Positions 36,992 to 46,013 of a stretch of DNA of 64,000 nt are shown here, piece after piece. A program made the translations under genes and the position numbers. This stretch comes from Gillisella vitis (lineage in GTDB: Bacteria; Pseudomonadota; Alphaproteobacteria; Rhizobiales; Rhizobiaceae). How positions within the stretch are numbered: position 1 is the first letter of the stretch; each line of letters begins with the position of its first letter. The notes beneath the pieces are model-generated. The model did not search any database. It was not told the origin of the DNA and saw only the letters and a program-made list of their open reading frames with translations. Location of the stretch: the NCBI RefSeq assembly GCF_001541345.2, contig NZ_LMVL02000004.1, positions 539,233-603,232 of the forward strand. The letters run 5' to 3'.

Positions 36992-38977
36992 CTACAGATC
37001 GATCCCATCGCCCGGATCGAGCGAGGCCTGACGTGCTACTTGGCGCATGGTCTGGTTCATACGGCTGAGGCGGGCGGCGTCCTCCTCCACATCGTCGCGG
37101 GGGTCGATCTCGAATTCGTTCTCGATCACATCCTTACGCTCGACCGTCCTGGTTCGGCTCAGTTCCGGCTGATGTCGGCGTTCAGAGTCCGTCGGATCGT
37201 CGTCCGTCTGCGCTTCTGCCGCGACCCGCGTGTCTAATACCGGCGGCTTCGGAGGTTCGATGTTGCTCCAGTCGTCGGCTTGTCCGCTCTTTGGCTTGGT
37301 CAGGGTAGGTGGCGTCAGGATTCGCTCCTGAAGGCGGCGATCCTCGTAGTATCGGGCTTTCTTAGCTCGGATCGGCGGGATGCCGGCGACCATGACGATC
37401 TCGTCCGAGGGCGGAAGCTGCATGATCTCGCCGGGGGTGAGGAGCTGCCGCGCCGTCTCGGAGCGGGAGACCATCAAATGCCCGAGCCATGGCGAGAGCC
37501 GGTGACCGGCATAGTTCTTCATCGCCTTCATCTCGGTGGCGGTGCCCAGCGCATCGGATACCCGTTTCGCGGTACGTTCGTCATTGGTCGCGAAGCTGAC
37601 ACGGACGTGGCAGTTGTCCAGGATCGAGTTGTTCGGACCATAAGCCTTCTCGATCTGGTTCAGCGACTGGGAAATCAGGAACGCCTTGAGGCCATATCCG
37701 GCCATAAAGGCGAGCGCACTTTCGAAGAAGTCGAGGCGGCCGAGTGCGGGAAATTCATCGAGCATTAGCAGCAGTCGGTGGCGGTTGCCTTTCGCTTGCA
37801 GGTCTTCGGTCAGGCGCCTGCCGACCTGATTGAGGATCAGGCGGATCAGCGGTTTTGTCCGGTTGATGTCGGATGGCGGAACTACTAGGTAGAGCGTGGT
37901 CGGATGTTTTCCGCCGACGATGTCGACGATGCGCCAATCACAGCGGCGTGTGACTTCGGCGACGACGGGATCGCGATAAAGCCCAAGGAACGACATGGCG
38001 GTCGACAGCACGCCGGACCGCTCGTTGTCGGATTTGTTCAGCAACTCGCGCGCGGCGGACGCGATGACGGGATGCGGCCCGGCCTCGCCCAGATGCGCCG
38101 TCTTCATCATGGCAGCCAACGTTGATTCGATTGGCCGCTTGGGATCGGACAGGAAGGCGCCTACGCCAGCGAGTGTCTTGTCGGCCTCGGCATAGAGAAC
38201 ATGGAGGATCACTCCAACCAGCAACGCGTGACTGGTCTTCTCCCAGTGGTTTCGCTTTTCCAGCGAGCCTTCGGGATCTACGAGAATGTCGGCGATATTC
38301 TGTACGTCGCGAACCTCCCATTCCCCTTTCCGGACTTCCAGCAGCGGATTGTAGGCGGCAGACTTCGCGTTGGTCGGATCGAACAGCAAGACTTGACCAT
38401 GGCGGGCGCGAAAGCCAGCGGTCAACGTCCAGTTCTCGCCCTTGATGTCATGGACGATCGCCGACCCAGGCCAGGTCAGAAGCGACGGCACGACCAGGCC
38501 GACGCCCTTGCCGGACCGGGTCGGCGCGAAGCACAGCACATGCTCCGGCCCGTCATGGCGAAGGTAATCGCGATCGTGCTTACCGAGCACGACGCCGTCG
38601 GGGCCGAGCAAACCGGCCGCTTTGATCTCGTCGGGACCTGCCCAGCGGGCGGAGCCGTAGGTTTCGACATTCTTCGCCTCGCGCGCGCGCCAGACGGACA
38701 TGCCGATCGCAGCGGCAATAGCGATGAAGCCCCCGGACGCTGCAATGAAACCACCTTCGACAAAGATTGGCGGTGCGTACGCATCGTAGAAGTACCACCA
38801 CCAGAAGAAGGCCGGCGGATAGTAGATCGGCCAGCCCGCCAGTTCGAACCACGAGTCCCCGAGCTGCGGCTGGAATCCCAGCCGCCACGCGGTCCACTGT
38901 GTCGCCGCCCAGGTCGTCATGAGGACGATCAGGCAGACGGTGATGAGTTGCCCCCAGAGGATCTTGGTCGCCGACAT
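36992..38977 (-). CDS. traG: TraG/VirD4 type IV coupling protein
   Basis: 661 residues from the ATG at 38977 (AGGAAC upstream); an open extension of 44 codons is arginine-rich and lacks the motif-bearing start. Two N-terminal membrane segments (LITVCLIVLMTTWAATQW; FIAASGGFIAIAAAIGMSVW), Walker A APTRSGKGVG (about 151-160), Walker B LLMLDEFPALGR, then FLISQSLNQIEK. The coupling protein brings the relaxase-bound strand to the Trb channel. Intact; the C-terminal 100 residues are charged and disordered. Confidence 0.94.
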   Translation of the reverse strand: MSATKILWGQLITVCLIVLMTTWAATQWTAWRLGFQPQLGDSWFELAGWPIYYPPAFFWWWYFYDAYAPPIFVEGGFIAASGGFIAIAAAIGMSVWRAREAKNVETYGSARWAGPDEIKAAGLLGPDGVVLGKHDRDYLRHDGPEHVLCFAPTRSGKGVGLVVPSLLTWPGSAIVHDIKGENWTLTAGFRARHGQVLLFDPTNAKSAAYNPLLEVRKGEWEVRDVQNIADILVDPEGSLEKRNHWEKTSHALLVGVILHVLYAEADKTLAGVGAFLSDPKRPIESTLAAMMKTAHLGEAGPHPVIASAARELLNKSDNERSGVLSTAMSFLGLYRDPVVAEVTRRCDWRIVDIVGGKHPTTLYLVVPPSDINRTKPLIRLILNQVGRRLTEDLQAKGNRHRLLLMLDEFPALGRLDFFESALAFMAGYGLKAFLISQSLNQIEKAYGPNNSILDNCHVRVSFATNDERTAKRVSDALGTATEMKAMKNYAGHRLSPWLGHLMVSRSETARQLLTPGEIMQLPPSDEIVMVAGIPPIRAKKARYYEDRRLQERILTPPTLTKPKSGQADDWSNIEPPKPPVLDTRVAAEAQTDDDPTDSERRHQPELSRTRTVERKDVIENEFEIDPRDDVEEDAARLSRMNQTMRQVARQASLDPGDGIDL

Positions 38978-39000
38978 GGCTTGTTCCTTTCTTGATTGGA

Positions 39001-40740
39001 TTACATCCCGAGCCCGCGCTTGCGCCCGAAGCTCCAGTCGACGCCGCCGTCGCCGCGCGAGACGCCGGAGACATGCTGGCCGATTTGCTTTTCGAGGGAT
39101 GGCGTCCAAGGCACGAGCTGGAAGCCGAGGCCGTCGTCGATCATGGCAAAGCGGCCAGACGCGAGCGCAAAGCGCTGTCGATACATCCCGGCGACGTATT
39201 CCCCGGTTCCGGCTTTGGTGAACGGCCGGCCGGTGTCGGTTGCGAGCTTCTGGCCCAGGGCGTCGATCTCGCGTTGCCGCAACGTGTCGATCAGGCCTGG
39301 CGAGAAACTGACGCCGCGCGATTGCCGCTCGGCGAGACCCTGGCCAACGAGATGTTCGGCGCGCCTATCCATCGCCTGGCGCACCTCGGCGCCGAAGCCA
39401 CCGCCGCCGAGCGCCACCGGCTCGCGGGCGATCGCTTGCCTGTCGAGCCAGGTTGCGCCCGTCGCGGTGATCTGTCGTTCGACGTTGAGATCGGATCGCA
39501 CCGCAAGGGCGACGCGCCGGCGGCCTTGGGTATCGTCGAACTTGCGCAGCTCGACGATCGAGCCCGGCGCGCTGTCGCCAGCGGCATCAAGGTCGGGCAG
39601 CTTGATGTGATGGGTGCGCCCGTCGGTGCCATCGACCACCGCGTAGGCCGTACCCTTCAGCTCATCATCGAGACCGCGATCGACCAGCCGCCCAACGACA
39701 GGATCGTCGAGGCTTTCGCCGGCGAGCACATAGTTGGCCGCGCCGCGCTCGATGCCGCGGTCGGTTAGTCCGCGATGGATGCGCTTGATGATGTCGCCAC
39801 GCTCGCCCAACTCGCGCAGCGTTCCCTCGGCATTCTCGGACACGACCCATTGGCCGGGACCGACCTGATCCGCGAGGCCGAGCGTCTCCAGCTTCCGCAA
39901 TCGGCCGACTTTCATCGTGTGGAATTCGTCCGGCTGGCGATCTGGGTGCGGGGCGAGATCGACGACGCCGGTACGGTAGCTGTCCCTGGCAAGCTGCCGG
40001 TCGAGATTGGTCCAGCGCTCCGCCTCGATCTGCCGCTCAAGATTGCGGCGGATCTCGTGATCGGTGCGCGGCCCCAGCTCCTGGGTGACAAGATCCTGCG
40101 CGCGGGCGCGCATGCCTTCCTTGATGTAGTCGCGGGAAATGACGAGGTCCTGCCCGTCGTCGGTACGGCCGCGCAGAATGATATGGACGTGGGGATTGTC
40201 GGTGTTCCAGTGGTCGACGCCGACCCAGTCGAGCCTTGTGCCGAGGTCCTTCTCCATCTGCCGCATGAGGTCGCGGGCGTAGGTCTCGAGGTCGGACATA
40301 TCGGTCGCGTCCTCGGGCGAGACGATGAACCGGAAATGGTGCCGGTCGTCCTGGGTCCTCTCTGCGAAGGCCTTGGGATCGGCGTCCTCGGCCTCTGGCC
40401 CGAACAATTTGGCCTTCTCCCCATCCTGTGTGACGCCGTCGCGCCGGAGATAGCTGAGGTGGGCGGAGAGTGGCGCGGCCCGAGCACTGTGCCGGACGAC
40501 GCGCGTCTTGATGACGGTGTTGCGCGATCGGCTGGTGAGCAGGCGATTGGCCTGCACAGTGGCGCGCTGGCCGCGCCCGAAATGCGAGCGGTTGCCCAAG
40601 CTGATCTTACCGGAGCGCGAGACGCTGCCGCCGGCCCGTTGGGCAGCTGCGAGCGCCTGCGAGATGAAAGGCCGAGCGTGTTGTGCACGGGTCGAGCGAA
40701 TCCGGCCTGGCCGAATTCGAAAATCGTCCTCGCCGCTCAT
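39001..40740 (-). CDS. Relaxase/mobilisation nuclease with DUF3363 (VirD2-like)
   Basis: 579 residues from the ATG at 40740. The N-terminal half is a relaxase: a candidate catalytic Tyr97 in LSYLRRDG, and the metal-binding histidines in DHWNTDNPHVHI (His177, His184, His186). The C-terminal half is the DUF3363 region. The protein nicks one strand at oriT, stays bound to its 5' end and pilots it into the recipient. The 241 bases just upstream are rich in inverted repeats and are the natural place for oriT. It ends 23 bases before traG starts. Confidence 0.92.
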   Translation of the reverse strand: MSGEDDFRIRPGRIRSTRAQHARPFISQALAAAQRAGGSVSRSGKISLGNRSHFGRGQRATVQANRLLTSRSRNTVIKTRVVRHSARAAPLSAHLSYLRRDGVTQDGEKAKLFGPEAEDADPKAFAERTQDDRHHFRFIVSPEDATDMSDLETYARDLMRQMEKDLGTRLDWVGVDHWNTDNPHVHIILRGRTDDGQDLVISRDYIKEGMRARAQDLVTQELGPRTDHEIRRNLERQIEAERWTNLDRQLARDSYRTGVVDLAPHPDRQPDEFHTMKVGRLRKLETLGLADQVGPGQWVVSENAEGTLRELGERGDIIKRIHRGLTDRGIERGAANYVLAGESLDDPVVGRLVDRGLDDELKGTAYAVVDGTDGRTHHIKLPDLDAAGDSAPGSIVELRKFDDTQGRRRVALAVRSDLNVERQITATGATWLDRQAIAREPVALGGGGFGAEVRQAMDRRAEHLVGQGLAERQSRGVSFSPGLIDTLRQREIDALGQKLATDTGRPFTKAGTGEYVAGMYRQRFALASGRFAMIDDGLGFQLVPWTPSLEKQIGQHVSGVSRGDGGVDWSFGRKRGLGM

Positions 40741-40981
40741 CGTCGTGGCCCCGCACATCGCGCAAAGCCGATGAAATCCCTGCAGAAATGACCAATGCGC
40801 AGGCTGCGCCGATCAGGGGCACCTCGCGTAAATGCGTCATAAGCCCCTGAAAACACACGACCGAACGCAGGCGCACATCGCCTGCTTTTATCTCGCCTTC
40901 CCTCGGTCGTGTCTCCCGATGCCCCTCCCCACCCCGCAATACCTACGATCCAGCCCGATGCGCTAACAGAGACCACGACAA
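40741..40981. other. Candidate origin of transfer (oriT)
   Basis: Between the relaxase start and the transglycosylase stop. Three perfect inverted repeats: TCAGGGGC (40813-40820) with GCCCCTGA (40843-40850); ACACGACCGA (40855-40864) with TCGGTCGTGT (40903-40912); and, nested inside the latter, GCAGGCG (40867-40873) with CGCCTGC (40879-40885), followed by TTTTAT. Such clustered hairpins next to a relaxase gene are what an oriT looks like. The inner stem with T-run could instead be a plus-strand terminator. No nic site is assigned. Confidence 0.55.
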
Positions 40982-41998
40982 TCATCGCTTTTGCTCCTCT
41001 TCATCGTTGCGGCGCACAAACAGGCCATCGGACGGCGGTGCGAGCGCCGACAGATCGACGATCGTACGAGCGCTAGAGGAACGACCGGAAGGGAGATTGG
41101 CGGTCTTGTTATCATCACTATTTCCGGCGAGATAACGCGTGATGAACAACGGTGCAATCGACCATGAAGAGCGCGACGGCTGAACGACCGTGCGATTGAC
41201 GAGCGCTGTATCCACGTCAATCAGTGACATCACTTTCGCGATGTAATTGACGGTCTCGGTCGGCAGCGGATCGCCGGTGACAAGGTGCTTTTCGTAGCGG
41301 CCGGGGCCGGCATTGTAGGCGGCGAGGAAACCCGGCGAGCCATAGAGATCATGCAGTTCTGCGAGATAGGCAGCGCCAGCGAGAATGTTGTCACGTGGCT
41401 GATAAGGATCGGCGCCAAGGTGATACCGGGTGCGTAGTTCCATCCATGTCGCCGGCATGATTTGCATCAGGCCCATCGCGCCTTTCGGCGAGACGGCAAG
41501 CTGATCATGATCGCTTTCAGCCTGCATGACGGCGCGTATCCATCGTTCGGAAATGGCGAAACGTCTGGCGGCTTCAGTGATGTGCTTTGCCCATGGATCG
41601 GACGACGGAGCAACCGTGACTCCACGATCCGACAGAGCATCGGTTTTCAGAGGATCAGCCAATGCTATGCATGGCTGCGTGACGATCATGATGACCGCGA
41701 CGAACATCGCCGCAATCGCCAAGACAGCCGCGTGAGCACCGCCGTCCCAAAACGCCATCAGCCTGCCATCGTGCTCGCTGCGGTCAAGGGCAAGGCTTCG
41801 CCGTCGGCCAATATTTTCCGGACGGTCGACGCCTGATGACGTGTCCACTTCCCGGAAAACAGGCCGCCGCCCCTGACCTCCGTTGCGCGCGACGGCTTGC
41901 TCGTAGGCGATCGGGTCGAGGGGATTGATCGGCGCTCGATCGATCAAAGGGATTGCGCCTGAAGGTTCGGGGGAAGGACGGCAGCGCATGACGGTCAC
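40982..41998 (-). CDS. Lytic transglycosylase (VirB1-like)
   Basis: 338 residues from a GTG at 41998 that overlaps the DUF736 stop (GTGA); an ATG at 41758 would give a shorter 258-residue form starting just before the membrane segment. Layout: charged cytoplasmic 1-80, membrane segment at about 88-112 (AVLAIAAMFVAVIMIV), then an SLT domain with catalytic Glu161 in MQAESDHDQ, KGAMGLMQIMPATW and FLAAYNAGPGRYEKHL. It opens peptidoglycan for the secretion channel. The long cytoplasmic front is unusual for VirB1. Confidence 0.9.
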   Translation of the reverse strand: MTVMRCRPSPEPSGAIPLIDRAPINPLDPIAYEQAVARNGGQGRRPVFREVDTSSGVDRPENIGRRRSLALDRSEHDGRLMAFWDGGAHAAVLAIAAMFVAVIMIVTQPCIALADPLKTDALSDRGVTVAPSSDPWAKHITEAARRFAISERWIRAVMQAESDHDQLAVSPKGAMGLMQIMPATWMELRTRYHLGADPYQPRDNILAGAAYLAELHDLYGSPGFLAAYNAGPGRYEKHLVTGDPLPTETVNYIAKVMSLIDVDTALVNRTVVQPSRSSWSIAPLFITRYLAGNSDDNKTANLPSGRSSSARTIVDLSALAPPSDGLFVRRNDEEEQKR

Positions 41999-42321
41999 GC
42001 CTGTTCGTCGCGCCGCGTCTTGCGCGTCCAGTGAAGATTCCAGACATCCTTGCCGGTGTCAGACTCGAACATCCGGGCGCGGATCGGCTCGACGAAGGAC
42101 GGATCATCTATGGTCACGGACAGATACGCCCCTGCCCTATCTCCGGTGCGGTCCCATGCCGCGCCAATCTCAAGGCCATCGCCAAAAATGCGATGGTCCG
42201 GAGCATTTTCAGCGTCGGTTTCGTCGGCTGGCAGGATGGTCACTTCGGCATTGAGGGTGAGCGTGCGGATGCGGCCGAAAAAGCCGTCACTATTGCGGGT
42301 GAAGGTCCCGATCTGGGTCAT
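41995..42321 (-). CDS. DUF736 protein (copy 1)
   Basis: 108 residues from the ATG at 42321 (AAAGGA upstream). Family pattern: IGTFTRNSDGFFGRIRTLTLNAEV at the start, then HRIFGDGLEIGAAWDR, AYLSVTIDDPSF and LHWTRK at the end. DUF736 proteins occur only next to conjugation and plasmid genes in alphaproteobacteria; the function is unknown. It lies between the TraF-like peptidase and the transglycosylase and overlaps the latter. Two relatives are in the window: an intact one at 55632-55943 and a decayed one at 57593-57895. Confidence 0.9.
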   Translation of the reverse strand: MTQIGTFTRNSDGFFGRIRTLTLNAEVTILPADETDAENAPDHRIFGDGLEIGAAWDRTGDRAGAYLSVTIDDPSFVEPIRARMFESDTGKDVWNLHWTRKTRRDEQA

Positions 42322-42353
42322 GGGAATCCTTTCGTTGTTGGTGGAACGAGCCA

Positions 42354-42911
42354 TCACGGCTCGTCGGGTACCGGCTCACTGAAGCTGTCTGCGTCCGGAT
42401 GCGGACCGTCGGTCGTCCAGAGCGGGATCGCCCGACCGATGACGGTTGTGAGGGGAAGCGGCCCGAAATAACGGCTGTCGAAACTTTCGGGTGCAACCCA
42501 ATTCATGAAGAAGGCTTCGTTCTCGGCGATCTGCCTGCATCCCTGCCAGACTGGCAACGAGCGGCCTTGACTGTCGCGCCCGCGGGCCTGTCCGTAACTC
42601 ATGCCGTAAGCGGTGATATCAGTGCCGGAGCGGCAAACTTCGGTGCCTCCAAGCGCCAGCACGCGCTTGAGAAGCGGCAATCCCTTCGGCAGATAGCGGC
42701 GCTCATCAAGGAAGTTTGCCAGTTCGTCGGGCGGCATAACCACAGCCAGATCGGTGACGTCGATACGATCAACCGGAACGACCCGATAAAGACCGACCGG
42801 CGCGCTGGCGCTGGCGTTCCAGATAAGCTTCTTCGGTGGATCGACGAACGCCGCGACGCCGGTGGCGAGTGCGGAAAAGTATGTCACCATCACCCATGCG
42901 AAGCGCGTCAT
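42354..42911 (-). CDS. traF: TraF-like S26-family signal peptidase
   Basis: 185 residues. One membrane segment or signal (WVMVTYFSALATGVAAFV), then the S26 catalytic Ser in NASASAPVGLYRV and the Lys in PLLKRVLALGG; ends with FFMNWVAPESFDSRYFGP, typical of TraF. In RP4 the TraF peptidase processes and cyclises the TrbC pilin, so its likely substrate is encoded at 22704-23048. It overlaps the DUF2840 stop by four bases. Confidence 0.9.
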   Translation of the reverse strand: MTRFAWVMVTYFSALATGVAAFVDPPKKLIWNASASAPVGLYRVVPVDRIDVTDLAVVMPPDELANFLDERRYLPKGLPLLKRVLALGGTEVCRSGTDITAYGMSYGQARGRDSQGRSLPVWQGCRQIAENEAFFMNWVAPESFDSRYFGPLPLTTVIGRAIPLWTTDGPHPDADSFSEPVPDEP

Positions 42912-43447
42912 GGTGTGCCTCCAGTGCGATCGTTGCCGGTGGTGTTGTCTGCGATTGGGAGAATGCTTCGACGCTTGAGCCAGGCACGATGCTGGTCGCT
43001 GGTGTAGGTCCGAAACGGCTCGTTGACGCTGAGGCGATTGTGGACATGCCGCCAGTGATCCGGCGCGACGTCGGCCGGATCGATGCTAAGTGCTTCGATC
43101 ACGTCGATGGTGTGCAGCACCGTTTCAACCTTCGGCCAACCGTGGATCCGTAACAGGATGTCGCCGCCGGGACGCACAAAAGGAAGCGTCTGGAATGCTT
43201 CGCCTGCCGCCACCGCGCGCAGGATATCGATACGGGAAACGACGGTGCCGTAATCGTTCGCGGCCCAACGGACGAAGGCGAACACGCTACCTGGAGTAAA
43301 TCCGATAATGCGGCGGTGACGATCGATGCGCTGTTCTTCAGCGATCCGGCCGAAGCGGATCCAATGCTCGATCCGCTTCTCGCGCCATGTCAGTTCGACC
43401 AGCGTTCGACTGGGCGGAAAGCTGTCGATGTGCATGCCCGTTTTCAT
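42908..43447 (-). CDS. DUF2840 protein
   Basis: 179 residues from the ATG at 43447 (GGGGGCGGGACA upstream); the open frame is longer but without a ribosome site. Recognised by ELTWREKRIEHWIRFGR near the start and GFAFVRWAANDYGTV-like FVRWAANDYGTVVSRIDILR. DUF2840 is always found before the TraF-like peptidase in these elements; the function is unknown. It is the first gene of the DUF2840-traF-DUF736-transglycosylase set, all overlapping or closely spaced. Confidence 0.88.
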   Translation of the reverse strand: MKTGMHIDSFPPSRTLVELTWREKRIEHWIRFGRIAEEQRIDRHRRIIGFTPGSVFAFVRWAANDYGTVVSRIDILRAVAAGEAFQTLPFVRPGGDILLRIHGWPKVETVLHTIDVIEALSIDPADVAPDHWRHVHNRLSVNEPFRTYTSDQHRAWLKRRSILPIADNTTGNDRTGGTP

Positions 43448-43550
43448 TGTCCCGCCCCCGATGTGAATGACGAGAGGGGTGCAATGAGGGCGCAGACGTA
43501 TGACGCTGCCTGCGATCCACACGCGGCCGGTGCAGGCTGATCCGTTAGAA

Positions 43551-43567
43551 AGATTCCGAAGGAATCT
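43551..43567. repeat. Short perfect palindrome in replication-origin candidate region
   Basis: AGATTCC, three bases, GGAATCT. It starts an AT-richer stretch (about 43546-43625) that lies between DUF2840 and the iteron-like repeats. It may be a protein-binding site or a small terminator for repA read-through. Confidence 0.6.
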
Positions 43568-43628
43568 AGGTTAGGAATGTTAGGGGAGCGAATAACCGAA
43601 GAAATACGGATGGTTAAGTCCGATTTCG

Positions 43629-43692
43629 GTCCCTGATAGCACGGGTATCCAGTCCCCGATAGCACGGGCCTGGCGGTCCTCGATAGCACGGG
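43629..43692. repeat. Three iteron-like direct repeats beside repA
   Basis: The 17-base word GTCC-Y-Y-GATAGCACGGG occurs three times, at 43629-43645, 43652-43668 and 43676-43692; GATAGCACGGG is identical in all three. Spacing is 23 and 24 bases, about two helical turns, so all face one side of the DNA. They end 16 bases from the repA stop and border an AT-rich stretch, the arrangement of an iteron-controlled plasmid origin. Binding by the adjacent initiator is inferred. Confidence 0.8.
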
Positions 43693-43708
43693 TCTGTCCA
43701 CAGCTTGC

Positions 43709-44584
43709 TCACAGTCTGATCGTCCGGCGGCGCGGCGCGCGGAACGCTGCGATGCCAGACGGATCGGTTGAGGTTGGTTGGAAGGTCAAGCGGACGCGAC
43801 CGTCCGGATCGGTGACGAGCGCAAGTCGGTAGCCAGGCAGCGGCTGGCGCTGGACGATGCCGCGTAGGTCATAGACAAAGTGCTTGAGGGGCGAGAGGCT
43901 GCCGGACTTCAGGTGCAGGTGCTTGAGATCGAAGCTCCAGCCCCATGTCTGGCGACCGCCGTGCTTGCGCACGAGCCGGTAAAGCCAACGCTCAAAGCCG
44001 CCTCTGAGATCGAAATAGTCCCGGTCGATGGTGAGGATTAGCGCATCGTCGATGACGCCGGCATAGAACCAGTCAGGTAGGATGAGTTCAATGCCGAGCG
44101 GCCGTCCGTGAGCGTCAAGGCGCTCTTTCCATTCGGCGATCCATGAGAAGCGATGCCTGCGCCGTTCGGACGGCTGGCGGATCGTGGTGGCGATCGTGGT
44201 GGATTGTAGTCGGTCAAGGGCTGCCTTCAGCCGTTCATAGCTGCGGGCGGAATCGTCCCGGTGGATGAAGGTGAGGATTTCGTAGGGAGTAGCCGACATC
44301 AGCCGCGATGTCCGCAGGCCATTGTCGCGGGCTTCGACAATCTGCGACGCGGCCCAGATCAGAATGTCCGCGTCCCATATCGTCGCCATGCCGTGTTCGG
44401 CAGTCGCCTCCACGCGGATCGATACATCGCCCATGCGAAAGTCGATCGGCGTCACACGGCGGGATTTGGCGAGTGAGAAGAACGGCCAGGACATAAGGTC
44501 CTGTGCGTCGCGGGCGGCGATATTGCCGCCGCTTGGCCGAAACAGCTCAAGCTGCTGTCCCTGATATGTCCTGTGCCCGGGCAT
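43709..44584 (-). CDS. Replication initiator protein A (RPA family)
   Basis: 291 residues. Landmarks I recall for this family: PGHRTYQGQQLELFRP, MSWPFFSLAKSRRVTPIDF, IWDADILIWAASQI, TPYEILTFIHR, and GGFERWLYRLVRKHGGRQ in the second winged-helix half. These proteins are plasmid-type initiators that appear inside many alphaproteobacterial ICEs. The gene follows the small HTH gene by nine bases. With the three repeats just past its stop it suggests the excised element can replicate on its own or be copied during transfer. Confidence 0.88.
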   Translation of the reverse strand: MPGHRTYQGQQLELFRPSGGNIAARDAQDLMSWPFFSLAKSRRVTPIDFRMGDVSIRVEATAEHGMATIWDADILIWAASQIVEARDNGLRTSRLMSATPYEILTFIHRDDSARSYERLKAALDRLQSTTIATTIRQPSERRRHRFSWIAEWKERLDAHGRPLGIELILPDWFYAGVIDDALILTIDRDYFDLRGGFERWLYRLVRKHGGRQTWGWSFDLKHLHLKSGSLSPLKHFVYDLRGIVQRQPLPGYRLALVTDPDGRVRLTFQPTSTDPSGIAAFRAPRRRTIRL

Positions 44585-44593
44585 CGGCGGCGA

Positions 44594-44866
44594 TCAGCGC
44601 GTCATGCCAATGGCACGAGCTGCCATCGACACGTGAGGCATCCGCGCGCTCGAAGCGGCCTCGGAGGTCGACTGGCGTGCGGATGCGTCAATCCAGGCAT
44701 GAAGGTCGGTGACGGCATAAACGACGCGACCGCCGAGCTTGTGATAGATCGGCCCGGTTCCGTCGCAACGATGCTTTTCGAGCGTGCGGGGCGAAAGATC
44801 GAGAAGGCGGGCCGCTTCGGGGGTACGCACGAAGCGCGGCCAAGTGTTGTCGGTTTTTTCCTGCAT
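44594..44866 (-). CDS. Small helix-turn-helix protein (AlpA/excisionase-like)
   Basis: 90 residues. RTPEAARLLDLSPRTLEKHRCDGTG at about 14-38 is a MerR/excisionase-type helix-turn-helix, followed by YHKLGGRVVYAVTDLHAWID, the usual winged end of such proteins. These bind DNA to regulate or to help excision. Here it precedes repA by nine bases, so it more likely controls replication or is part of the repA operon; a recombination directionality role is possible and testable. Confidence 0.85.
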   Translation of the reverse strand: MQEKTDNTWPRFVRTPEAARLLDLSPRTLEKHRCDGTGPIYHKLGGRVVYAVTDLHAWIDASARQSTSEAASSARMPHVSMAARAIGMTR

Positions 44867-45073
44867 CGTCTGCCTCCATCGCGGCCACCGTCAAAGCGGC
44901 GGGTCGGCTGCGACAATGGCGAAAGAAATGCGGTCCGGCGGAGTGACAAAAATCTGGGTTCTGTAGAAGTGTCCCCCTTCAAGACACGGCGACAGCCGAC
45001 GTCGTTGAGGGCCGCATTGGGATTGGTGGGAGGGGAATGGGCGTGAGTGAAAACGGGAGACGCTCTGCGTCGG

Positions 45074-45854
45074 CTATGGCTGGAGCAGGCGCAAATAGCC
45101 GCCCTCGATCAGTTCCCGGGAAGTCTTGAGCAAGCGGATGAGACGCCGACGCTCGGGAGCGTTTTTCCAGTCAATGGAGCGCAACTTCTTTACGTCCCTG
45201 TTGAGCAGGGTACTCGCAATTTCCTGGCGTGACGCACCGCCAGTCATGCCGTCCCAGGCCCGCAGCATCAGACTCAATCTGTAAATCTGGTAGCGCGAGA
45301 ACCGTTGCCAGCGGGGTAAAGGTCCGGACGGCTTGCCGGTCAGCCAGCGCTGGAAACGCTGGATGCTCTGTACGCGCTCGGAAAAATGTTCGTCCAAGGG
45401 TATAACAACGGCTGCATTCATGGTCTGCGTGCCTTGCGGCAACCATAGCCGGTGATCGCCCTGATCGTCCCTCACAATGGCGTGGAACCCATCCTCGGCT
45501 ATTTCCCCCTCAATCGACGGGGCGAGCGGATCGAGCAATGATGCGGTATCGAACCCGTCTGCCGCATGCTCAACGATGATCGTAGCGGGAAAGAGCTGCG
45601 GTCGCCAGATCGGGCGGGACTTCGGGGCCGACTGAGATGGATCGGCCGGGAAAGGTGACACCCCACAGTCGGGAAAATTCCGCTATAGCGTCGCGCTTTT
45701 TCACCTTGCTGGATGAAATCCCATCCACCGTGTCCGCATAGTCCGTCTGGTAATTCTTGTTGCGGCGAAGAAATTCGAATGCGACGTCACTCCGATCGAG
45801 ACGGCTCAATTGTTCTTCGAACTGCGGCGAACGCCAATCCGGCAATGGCTCCAT
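45074..45854 (-). pseudogene. DUF6499-DUF2285 regulator split by a frameshift
   Basis: Two overlapping frames are both parts of one familiar protein. The first (from the ATG at 45854) starts MEPLPDWRSPQFEEQLSRL and runs through AFEFLRRNKNYQTDYAD to LWGVTFPG, then goes off-family and stops at 45570. The second frame reads FPADPSQSAPKSRPIWRPQLFPATI and continues to a full DUF2285 end, RLLKTSRELIEGGYLRLL, stopping at 45074. Removing one G in the CCGG at about 45645-45650 would join WGV-FP to ADP as in intact relatives. Probably a disabled gene, unless the base is a sequencing error or a programmed shift. Confidence 0.8.
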
Positions 45855-46013
45855 GCCCTCGTCTCCCCAACGACAATTATGAGAGAAGACGTCAGGTTTT
45901 CAGGTCGTGGCCGGTGGAACAATGCAGATAATCGGAATATGCAACCCATCAGAGCGCGACAAGCAAACGGATCTCAATCAGTGGATGTCATCCGTGTCCG
46001 ATGATCCTGCGCG

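Noticed and set aside
43629..43692. The three direct repeats as a CRISPR array
   Set aside because: Repeats are 17 bases with 6-7 base gaps and there are no cas genes; iteron spacing fits far better.
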